NCBI RefSeq assembly: GCF_035083965.1
Contig: NC_089736.1
Location: 10,192,207-10,256,206 of the forward strand
Length of the DNA stretch: 64,000 nt
Origin: Branchiostoma lanceolatum
Lineage: Eukaryota > Chordata > Leptocardii > Amphioxiformes > Branchiostomatidae
Reading direction: 5' to 3'
Shown here piece after piece: positions 13,889 to 24,800 of this stretch; positions within the stretch are counted from its first letter, which is position 1; every line of letters begins with the position of its first letter. Under the pieces are notes generated by a model. It made no database searches. It had not been told where the DNA came from and saw only the letters and a program-made list of their open reading frames with translations. Made by a program: the position numbers and the translations under genes.

Positions 13889-14057
13889 TAGCCTGGATGC
13901 CAGACGGTTTCCAGGGCATACACAAGCGAACTCCTCAGCTCTAGGGCTAACATGCCCCCAAGGAAGTTAACAACAGGCCCCCAGTGAGTTTGATATGATA
14001 CATATAACCAAGGAGGTGATATAACAGAGATCAGGGGTCTGGCATCCAGGCAAACCA
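13889..14057. mobile_element. MITE of the TAGCCTGG family
   Basis: Inverted ends: AGCCTGGATGCCAGAC at the left and GTCTGGCATCCAGGC at the right. The terminal motif resembles the elements at 21239, 22044, 40568 and 51231. No target duplication is clear here. Confidence 0.55.
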
Positions 14058-14479
14058 CCTACTGTTTCAAAACATGATACCCTGGCATTAGAGCATCAAT
14101 ACATTCATTTGACACTTGGAGTCTAATTGTTATGCTTATCAGTCACCAATTATGCTTATTTCTGGAACTGAGAACAATGGTATTCCAACTGAACAGTTAC
14201 TAATCACAAACAATTATAGTAATTTATACACAATACTGCTATTGTTTGAGATGGTTTTACTGTAATTCAACTAATGTATTGTCTCTACTTTCACATCAGA
14301 AGGTACATGTGTGAATACATGATAAATACAGCTATTTCTATTGTTTTCTTCTGTGCCAATACTAGTAATATAATGTTATTTGTCTACGTTTATCTTAAAT
14401 TATCATCAACAAGTCAACAATATTGGTTTACTAACATAATGATAAAAATTCAACTCTGATATAACATAAGTCTTATACA

Positions 14480-14557
14480 GAGTTGTCTCCAGTCCAGCTT
14501 GAAGTTTTTTTTCCCATTGTCCCGGGGCAGAGGAACGGGTCCTGGACTGGAGACAGG
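14480..14557. repeat. Small inverted repeat
   Basis: TTGTCTCCAGTCCAG and CTGGACTGGAGACAG face each other across a spacer of about 43 bases. Probably a short foldback element. Confidence 0.5.
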
Positions 14558-14884
14558 CCTGAATACTCATACTACACAAATGAATCATAGCACTTTGAAA
14601 TTTTCATACTTATTAATAATAGGAGGAAATATGATGATTTTCCTTACCTCAAAACAGCTGTAGAGGCTGTATGGAGGTCTAGTAGAGAAAGCAGAGGCTT
14701 GCAGTGGCAGAGTGGTGGTACAGGTCTCCCATTCACAGTGGTAAAACTACTGCACAACAGACTTTAGCGGCCTAGAAGAGAATCGCATTCATTCAGTACA
14801 AGATACATGGTGGTGTATAAGTAAATTTCTTTACTTTCGGGAACAAACTTCAGGTGGCCTTGAATCTATAAGCTGTTAGAAGCT

Positions 14885-15150
14885 CAAGTGTTAAAAAAAG
14901 CTGCTAGGGGGCCCAAACCTACTCTCTGCCCAAAGAGCTACTAGCATCAAGAGTGAGTCAAGGTGAGTCAAGACCACAGCATGTCAAGAACATGAGATAG
15001 CAAAACCGGAGGCTCCGCTACAGTACCTTAGAAAGTGGCTAGGGGGCCCATTATCAAACTTGACCTGCGTTTTCCCTACTTATACCCACCTACCAAATAT
15101 CATTAGGATTGATTCATAGCTTTTCGAGTTATCCTGTCGACACACAAAAA
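14885..15150. repeat. Dispersed repeat R1 (copy 3)
   Basis: Contains two CTAGGGGGCC phrases, the 'catgagatagcaaaac' block also seen in copy 1, and a tail 'cgagttatcctgtcgacaca' ending in an A-rich run. Confidence 0.5.
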
Positions 15151-15536
15151 AAAACAGACGGCACCTAAAGTTTAGTAAAGCATAACCTTCTTGGAGAATG
15201 TAGAATTAAAATTGACAATGCAGCCTTACATAACTCTGGCTGACGTAATTGTGTATGTAGCCAATCAGGTACATGTGTGGATAATTCATTTACAACTGTT
15301 AAATATTCAACCCACCACATGTCAGTACATTCATGCTTGAATGCCAGTTTATTTGCATGTGACAACAGTAAATATGTGCTTTAAAAGCAGCGGTATGGTA
15401 CTCTCTAACATTTGAGTGACAGGTCTCAAGCAGGCTAAATTGACCAAGGCGAATTGAAGAACAAGTTATATATACACACATCTTTTTCACAAAGAACGAA
15501 TAAGTATGTAGTATTACATCCTCACACCTTCAAGTT

Positions 15537-15590
15537 TAACCCTGCAAGTGTCAGGTCAAACTGACTGGCCTGACACTTCCAGGGTTAAGC
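15537..15590. repeat. 54-bp palindrome
   Basis: TTAACCCTGCAAGTGTCAGG and CCTGACACTTCCAGGGTTAA are inverted copies with one or two mismatches and a short centre. Likely the remnant of a foldback element. Confidence 0.55.
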
Positions 15591-16763
15591 AAAGCTTTAA
15601 CTGAGGAAGTATCAGTAGACGCTACATGGATGACAAGTTTTCATCCTAAATTTATTTTCAAGAGAGAAGTTTACTGGATCATTACCAAGTAACAGGTGCA
15701 AAAAAAACATCATGGATATCCGACAATGCGAAAATTTTAGATGTAACCAATAAGAAAGTGGATATAATTCCGTGAAATTTTCATTTTTCGAAATATAGAC
15801 AGTAACTTGCAACAGCCTTTTCAACAGTCTCAAAGCTCTAAATGTCATTTTCATGTTCACAAGACTTTTGCATAAAAGTGTCCTCAAACAGACAGAATAT
15901 CATACATATGCATTTTGTCTGCACTCAACACTTTCCAAAAATACATATTAAAAAGCCCTGAATGTAAGTTGTTCCTTTGTTTGGTACAACAACTCGCAAA
16001 CTAACAACTGTTATCCGTTCATCTTGATCAAAACTTATCTTTGCCATCTTATTTGACAACTTTTCTTGTAAACTCAAAATGTAACAAAAACTCGATAACG
16101 TTAAATCCAAACACATGAAAATTGTTGGAGAAAAATTATGGACACCACTGATAAAATAAATGAGGAAATTTTGTATTATAGATACATGGAGAATCCTCAG
16201 GTATTCTAGATAACTGTGGTAAGCATGAAAACTTCTAAAAACGAGAAAAATTGCAGCACTGTTTAAAAAGCCATATGTTACAACTAACGTTACCACGTCG
16301 CGTGGATTTCTTTGTCTCCCACATTCGATCAGCTTGTCTTTGAAGATCTTACCTCACAAAACCTTGCCTCGGCTTATTAAACCCTTGTATACGGTCTATT
16401 TTCTATGTTCACTGGCGCTAGATGCGATACTGTACGGGCAAACGCCGGTAAAACGTGCAAAAGAGGCGATACTTTACCTGATCTGGAGTTTTGTATGCCG
16501 ACATCAGACGACAGGCCGGTTCTACGCAGCTGAGGAAGAAGGGATATACCATTCAACCAACTGGGCTACTTACGTAATCTTCAATGTGAAATCCATCTAG
16601 CTTATCACGCTTATTTGGATAATCTTACAGATAACACATATCTTTATTAGATTTTGATACAAACGTGTGATATTTATTTCAGTGGTGTATATAAAAACAC
16701 AATTTAAAAAATGTATGAATGTGTTTTTCCCCATCAACATAGTGGACCAGTCCGTGCGTCATC

Positions 16764-18810
16764 ATGGCGGCTGAGCAGGCAGTCGTGACACAAGAAGGGC
16801 ATCCAAACATTACTGGATTTCTCGATAATTTTCCTCATATAAACATTTCTGCACCGTAAGTATTACCGAAGGACACCTTTGGCTACCACACAATGTTAAA
16901 GAATCGAATGAATCTTGGCACTAGTTGAGATTATGACGGGTTTTCCGCCCCTGTACCTAGAAACACTGAAGCGAACGTCCTTCTTTTGACCTGACAGCCA
17001 ACTTTCCTGGGCGTCGACCTACATTTATCCTCCTGATTGGTCGGAGCGAAATAGGTGGAGCTAGAAAGAAAATCCGCGAAGTTTTAAAATATAAATGTAT
17101 TCTACCTTTTCTTCCAAAGCACTTAAATTTTGAGAATGCACGATAGTTGTGAAATTTGATATGGGCTTGGGGTGGTAACATGGTTACAGTTTGTCCGAGG
17201 GATAGCCTCTTACTTTCAAAGTCTTAGGCACATTTACTGCATTTCATACATTCAATGGTACGTTCCCATTTTACAATTCATTAGTCATTACAGAGGAACT
17301 GTTTTAGTTTCTTAGTGAACAGGGTATCATGATACATAATTTTACCAAGACTTGGATTTGTGCGTCCTGTCATTATTTAAATGGCTTCTGGTAACGTTAC
17401 GTTACGCGTTCTTTGGGGTGTCAATTTCTGCAATTTGCAAAGTAACCGCAAGGCGGGGCTGATGAGTGGTCACTTTTGTGACTATTTTGATCTAACGTTA
17501 CATCTATCTGCCCGGTAGGTTATATTTTCATCATATTCGATTGATTGATTGATTGATCGATCGATCGATTGATTGGTTGATTGATTGATTGATTGATTGA
17601 AGAACATGGAAAGGTACACAAAAACAACGAAGGAATACACCAAACAAGCATTCATATTCTGGTACATGTAACGTTACATGTACAAGTTTATTTTGATTGA
17701 CCATGCACACCCCGATATTTCAAACATTTCAACTATAAGTTTAAAGGATAATGATGATAATGTGTCATGATGTTCTAACAATTCTGTATGTATTTTTGAA
17801 ACTATAGGAAAATATCCCCACACAAGAAAACATGTGGGTTGACCCGAAGCATTGAACTTGTTGATACATGCATCATATAACCGTTAAATAGAAATGCTGT
17901 AGCGATATTGTGATCTTTAATACGTATACAAGGCGTTATATAATCGTCTGACTTATCAATTTTTGCATTGAAGTACAGTAATGAAATGTTACTCATACAT
18001 TTCAGATAGCTGTAACGTTACTAGTATTAGACCTTCGGAGTAATTAATGTGTTGTCTACAGCAACACTAATTTCAATAATCCATGTGTTTCAGCTGGTGC
18101 CGTACTATACGACACCATCAATTCGCCCTGTTCCCGGTGTTCTAGCAAATCTTCTTGCAATGTTGCCGAAAATTCTTAAAAGAAATATGTTTTTTTGTCG
18201 AAAGAGTACATAATTTAAGTACATTTTTTGTCAAAAAAGTACATTCCAAAACTAGCGTTCCACGACCTCCTACCTTCGCCAAATGTTGTTAACCTTTTCG
18301 AGCGACCTATCATTAGCCTCTACCAGGCTTCAGAGGTGGCTGGAAAGAAAATTGGCTAAATAGATAGATCACATGCCAGAGGGGTTACTAGTAGTCGGCC
18401 GGAGCAAACTGTATATCCCACTGTAGTGCAGAAAGTATGAAATTCCAATCATTTACCACGACGGAATTATAGTATTTAACGTTATCATTAATCAATTGAC
18501 ATCTATCGACATTATTGTCTTTCTCAGTTACATATGTCACATGTTTGAGTGTTCCATCATAAAATATAGCAGATTTATAAACTTAACTAAAAACATAACC
18601 TTTCTAAAAAATAGTTCGAACAAGGTAGCTCAAAGGCAGCGGGTTTCACGTTAACTGATCCACACATTTCTCTGAAGAATTAAGATATATAGAGAATGTT
18701 TCATGCTATTTCTTATATTCATTTCCAAACAAGTTTTTGTTTCCTACAGCCGAGACCTTGCATCGATTAGAAAGCCAGTTGATATAGAATCTGACCACCC
18801 AGTGCAGTGA
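16764..18810 (+). CDS. Two-exon gene for a 50-residue protein, unknown function
   Basis: Exon 1 is 16764-16855: the start codon is in the strong context gtcatcATGGCGG, and the donor GTAAGT follows GCA CC (phase 2). Exon 2 is 18750-18810, after a long pyrimidine tract ending TTTCCTACAG, and finishes at TGA. The joined protein starts MAAEQAVVTQEGHPNITGF, continues LDNFPHINISAP across the junction and ends [12 protein letters not shown]. It has no signal peptide or membrane segment, is fairly acidic, and I do not recognise it. The good start context, GTAAGT donor, strong acceptor and matching phase favour a real gene. Its last exon overlaps, on the opposite strand, the predicted last exon of the LDLa/discoidin gene. 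Further isoforms are possible. Confidence 0.5.
17538..17600. repeat. (GATT)n microsatellite
   Basis: A run of GATT tetranucleotides interrupted by GATC units, inside the intron of the small plus-strand gene. Confidence 0.9.
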
Positions 18811-21800
18811 CTATCATCCAAATGACGGCTCTTTCCTGGGGCCCAAGGCTCCCTGCATAGGGCACTGGAACAAAACAAAAGGGAACATAAGTAGTAACAG
18901 TACAGGGTATAAGCCAAACAAATCCTGCATTCACAATGTGGCAGCTAAAGAAATGTCACGCTATAGCTACTAGCCGGATTATACGTTTCTAAATTCAGGG
19001 GTGCCTAAGTATTCATACGAATTTTACGGAATACATACGAATTTTACGGAATCCATATGATTCACTACTAAGAAACAGACGAATTTTACGGAATCCATAT
19101 GATTCACTACTAAGAAACATGAATTACTCATACAAGTTTTACGGAATACATACATGTTGTACGGTCCTTACTATGTGTCGAACTAATGGAAATTCGTATG
19201 CTTTATAGTACTGGATTGAATTACTTCCGTAAAATTCGTTTGCATTCTGTAAAACTCGTATGAATTCCGCAAAATTTGTATAAAAAACATCCCATATATG
19301 TATATCGCGTGAACGAAATAAGTGATCACTTTTATACGATCAGTATGACGTTACATATTTGTCTCACAGAGCAGGACAAAAACATAAAACTAAGTAGGGA
19401 AAATACCAGAAATACGTTCAAAGCTCATCTACTGGCCGTTGTGCTGTCCATAGTTTATTTTCTCTGTTTTAAATGTGCTTTAAGATCATATTTGTCGTGT
19501 TGGTCTTGTGGCAAGGTGGTCTTTAGTTTTGTGGTTGGGGATGTTGGCTTAGAATCTAAAGGTTCTGCCTGGCCTCAATGTTGTGCCCTTGGGAAGGTAC
19601 TTGACACATGTCCTCATTCCGGTGAAAATGAGTACCTAGTTTCGGCTAGGGACGTCTTCTTGGATGGGACGTTAACCTGATATATTTAGGAAAACTATAG
19701 GTTTGTTACCTGTTTGTTCTTCGAACGACCCTTGACCACTTGTCGGTTCTGCTGTCGGTCCCATGCCCGTCACGGTGCTGCCTTGATGGGACGTGCCGTC
19801 CGCGCTGCCACACCCCTGCTCGTCCTCCCCTGCCGCACAGTCCGGGTACCCGTCACAGATCAGATGCTCGTGTACACAGTACGGCTCAGGAGAGCCGGGC
19901 AAGCCGCAGTAGAACGTCGGGCAGTCAACCTCCCCACGTTCGCCTTCACAGCCCTGCTCGTCCTCTTCCTCCAAACAGTCCGCGTCACCGTCACAGCTGA
20001 ACGCGTCAGGAACGCAGGAGGCGTTACCGTAGACGGACGCGCATGCGTAGCTGCAAGAACCCCAGCTGCGGCCCAGAAACTCTTCAACTGTAGCAACAGA
20101 TTTGGGGTTCAATTATATAGGCGGTCAAGACAAGTTATTTACCGTACATATATTGAGACTTCCCTTGTTGTGAACTGACTGGGCACTTGTTGCTAGCACT
20201 TTTTATCCTATATGATACGTTTTAATAATTATTAACGTTACATCTTCGTAGTAAGTAAAACTACGCCTAGAGCGATTTTGAATTTGTTGCGTACTTTAGA
20301 GTAATGTTAGTGTTTTGATGTTTTCAGTTAATTGTTTTAAGTGTTGCAGTAATATTATGTTACTGAGCGTGCAATTCAGCCATTAGGCTGCCATATGCTT
20401 TGTGCAATAAACCAATACCAATACCAAGTAGCTAGCTATACCAATAGGTGACTTGCATGAGGTAGAGCATAGAGTAAACAACGTACGGACATGAACAATG
20501 CAGGAACTTGATTTTACAATCAAACAAATTTCACCACCTTACCAGCAATATATATCAAAACAAATAATATAAAAGAATGATTAAAAATGTTTCTTTGGCT
20601 TTTTCTTTTGCCAAAGAGGATGTTTCGTAATGATTCATGCAAATTTGAATGCCCCATGCTTTATATATTTTGTAATAACAAGCAAGGGACTAGTACTTGG
20701 AAAGACTGTTTACCTCTTGAAATACAACAGTAACAATACAACATAACACAATACACTAAGCTGTCGTGCAACCTGTTTAAAGGATACATCATATTCCCAC
20801 AACTACTCATAAGCCCATTCGTAATTCCGACTACGCATGTGCAGTGTCAAAGGTAGAGGCCCCTGGCTTGCAAACAGTTGTCTAGATTTTTATAACAACG
20901 CCCAGACTGGTTTTGTTTACGTCTCAGGGGCCTTTACCTTTGACATTGCACATGCGTAGTCGAAATTACGAATAGGCTTATCACGGTTGTTACTAACTGT
21001 CACTGGGGTTTTCGTCCTCGCCGTAAGCGCAGTCCTGGAGCCCGTCCCCCAGCCGACTTGTCGGCAGACACGTGACGTTGTCGCGGCAGGTGAAAAAGCA
21101 GTGTTTGGGTACTCCTGTCATAGAAAGTACACAGTACAGTTAAACCATGGCAACAAGGCAAAGACCAAGAAATTATAGTAACATGGTTTACATTATCTGC
21201 TCTTCTTTGATACTCTCCAAGCAGAGGAGGGGTTCCGGTAGCCTGAATTCAATCAAGCCTCCTGTGACCGCTCGCCGCCCTGTAACCACCTCGCAACCCA
21301 AGCTGGCAATGGGGACCTGGCTGAAATCCTGGCCTCTGATTGGTGTTACTATTTTTGATAACAGCTCTCCTGGCTTAGAGCTAGTCGAGCACAAACTCCG
21401 CGGGGAGGGGAGAGAAACCCCCGGACAGCTGGAGTTTGCGTTATACAGACTAGGGTTCCGGTAGGTTTTTGACGTGTTTTTAGGCGTTTTTGTCAGGCTT
21501 TCTACTTTGTCATTTTTTGTTGTCTAGGCTGGCTAGACAACAAAAAAATGACTAGGTTGGTTAGACAAAAAAAAAAGACAAAAACGCCTAAAAACACGTC
21601 AAAAACCTGCCGGAACCCATCCTCTGCTTGGAGAGTACTTCTTTTAGTCACCAGTCCAACACCTACCTTGGACACATCCTTGTTCGTCCTTTCCGTCCAA
21701 GCAGTCTTCTAGCTCATCACAGATCCATCCTCTTGGGATACATGGTTCACTTAAGCCAGTCAGACATTCCATCGCACACTCTTTAGGAAATACAAAATGC

Positions 21801-24800
21801 AGATTGTGAATGGCTCTCATCTGTCATTAGACGTCCACTATCAAGTCCAGAAAAAGGGTGAGGTCATGCACCATAGGGATAAGATTTAGAGCTAAGAAAT
21901 TAATCAAAGGAGTGAGGGAAACGGAAAGCAGAATGTGTAAAGCAGATAGTATACCTCACTGGGCAGCGAGACCGTTTTGTTTTGGAGGTCACGTACTTTA
22001 CCCTTTTGTCGCTGGTTACATTAAGGCCATGCCCACAAAAGTGTAGCCTGGTCCCAGTCTCTAGGGTCGCCTTAGTGGTGTTTTACCGGGCCAGTCAGTT
22101 TCTGATGGCCTTTCTACCTCTGGCTGCCATCCTACTTCCGCTACACCCTACTTCCGCTGCCTTCCTACTTTTCCGCCGCCCCTAGAGTTGCCGAGCTAAT
22201 TAATCCAAGGCCGTAAACAACACCCCGAGCGGGCTAAGCTGTCTGGGCGGGTGAGGGTCACTCACAGTGCCGTAGAGATATCGGGGAGGCACCAAGGGTA
22301 TGGATTCCAGGCTAACAAAAGTGTAGTCTCTACCAGACTAGCTATGCCGGCTATAGGGTTTCATTTGCAGGCTCCGTGGGCAAATGTGATCTTCACCGTG
22401 GACTGAATCTACTGGCTAATTATTCATTTTCTTCCGAATTCTACTATCCATACGCCCGTAGGAGTGGAGGCTAACAAAAGTGGAAGCCTTAGCCCGCTTT
22501 AGCACAGGCTTACCAGGTATATTGTATAGGCTGCGTAGGAGAAAGGCATGAATGTACCGTCACAGTTTGCCTCGTCCTCCCCAGTTGAACAGTCTTCTAT
22601 GTGGTTACAGGCCAGGCTATCGTGGAACAGTTCCCCATCCCCACACGGACTGAACTGGCTGTCGATTTCTATAAGGCAACGAAGCAATATTTTAGTGGCA
22701 GTATGATATATGAGTGCACAGTCGAAAATTTGTTCTAGTCAAAATTCTATCCAATCAAGGTAAAGGTAGTCCCATAGCCTTTTCGAGGCTGTAGGGGCAG
22801 TGGGTTGTTATCCACTGTGTCTAGGGCACGGTATTGGAAGGCGGAGCCCATCCCTCTCATTGCACCGCCTTTTACCTCCCCAGCCGAAGTCAGGTACCCA
22901 CTTTTACACCTGGGTGGAGTGGGGAAAATCGTGCCTCTCCTGAGGGCATACAGGGGACTCAAACCCACGACCCATGGTTCTGGGCCAAACACCCTAAAAA
23001 ATTCATATTTCTAATGCGACTAGACAAACCTCCCATTGAAAAACACGTCTGTTCTTTTATATCTACTATAACCGAAAAGCGAGGAGAAGTAGAATTTATT
23101 TAATGATAGTCATATTCTTTTGTATCCGCTAACTGTACTGTCTTGTATTATATTTTGTTGTGACCTGTACTTAGCCAAGTGTGGCAGAAATGTGCAATAA
23201 AGGTCTTCATTCATTCAGTAATCTCCTAAAAGTCACGTCAACATGACGCTGAATTATAATCCGCCTCATGGTGACTTCTACCAACCTGTGTCATGCAACT
23301 TGGGTACTATATATCAAAGCCTCCTTGTACTTACATTGTCTACATAGTGGTAAAAGGTGAACTAACGAACCCAAACATCCTAGATGCTGCAGCGTCACGG
23401 TCAACTCCAGCCCGCACTCACCCTCCAGCACATCTTCACAGACAGGTCTGCAACACAGTTTGTAAGTCTTTTTTTTAGGCCCGGTTTACACCGAGTGTGC
23501 TACACGCGTGCTTGGAAATGCATGTGTAAACTGTGCCTTTGTGTTGTTTGCTTGTTTACACCTGTTATCAGCTAGATTGATTCGCATTAACGACTTAGGC
23601 CGCACTGATTTGATTACATGGATGACATCCTCTCGGCACTCCAAAACTTGAGGCGAGCATGCGAAGAAATAGAAGTTGGGCCCAAAAAACTTGGCTTCAT
23701 TATAACATTCAATTGGTCAGGAAGATTTTACAATTTATAGAACATTATAGAACGTTCTTCTTTTTTTGTTGCATTTTCTTGGAAGACTTTGTAAAACTTC
23801 GCTAAGATCTCGAAATACATCTACGACAAAATCAGTGCGTTGTATGATAGAAAAAGAGGCATTGTATGACATAAGTATCTGTTTCTGATATTTTTTGCAA
23901 TGTACGGCATACATTTGTTCACTTTGCAGCTTCGTTGTGTAAGTATACGATTAACAGTATGGTCGCAAACTTTTCTGGGGGGGGGGGGCTTACAAAATAG
24001 TTAATTCTATCACAAAACTTGTTTTAAAAAGTCGGTAACAGCTATTCTTATGTACATGTACTATTCATGTACTAAGGAAAGTTGTGAGGTAGTGATTGTA
24101 TTTACTTGTCTCCATAGTTATAGACCTGCGGCACACATCCGTCAAAAAGGTGACAGAAACTTTCCCTCGGTCGGCATTCCCTGTCACAGAGGACCTCGTG
24201 CGATGTACACCCCCGACCTTGTAAGGAATATTAGATAAGATATTATATAATATTATGTATTTGATTGATTATCACTTACGTTTCCTCTTATATGCTGATC
24301 CTTATTTATATTATGTTCAAATGATCAATTACATTCTGCTTTTAATCCCTGGAAGAGTAGCCTTTGGCTGAAGGGTATATTCAAGTTGATAAACACAATA
24401 AATACACACATTAACCAATGAAATACATTAGACGTCTGACCATATTTGACGAGAATCTCGACCCTCAGTGCAATGCGTTTGTAGAAGGTGAGGGGGTAGA
24501 AGCGAGTGTAGAGTGCAAATGCTGGGTTGTCCAACATGTTGCGAGCATAGCGATGGCTGTCGTTGTTCCCTCGGAATACCTGTAACAAACAAAATCTTAT
24601 ATTGTACACCTGGTAGCGAGGATGTCCTGAAAACTGTTGTCAAAATTTACCATGCAAACTAAGAAAGGGCTCAAACCGGCTGATTTTCGTCGACAGGCCA
24701 GTACTGGACCGTTCTGATATTCTTAAAGGAGGTACCTTTTTCAACCCTTGAGTGCCACCTTGTTATATACTTCCCAGAAGGAGGTTAATTCACCTTCGAC

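Larger units (their letters stand above)
2007..16350. other. Gene-poor stretch, probably long 5' intron and intergenic DNA
   Basis: No reading frame here resembles a known protein or is flanked by a convincing splice-site pair. Open frames are short and AT-rich. The stretch holds dispersed repeats and inverted-repeat elements, listed separately, plus unassigned sequence. Because the SLC4 start exon is preceded by an acceptor, part of this must be an intron of that gene. One possible donor, GAG followed by GTAAGA read on the minus strand, lies at 16352, just before the small plus-strand gene; it is only a candidate. Confidence 0.5.

Noticed and set aside
15925-16296. Minus-strand frame of 123 codons with hydrophobic stretches
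   Set aside because: AT-rich, no recognisable family, no supporting splice sites or neighbouring exons; treated as chance.
23390-23470. Minus-strand Cys-containing stretch ([12 protein letters not shown]...) near an acceptor-like site
   Set aside because: Cysteine spacing does not fit LDLa well, the phase does not fit the gene model, and the CDS is already in frame without it.
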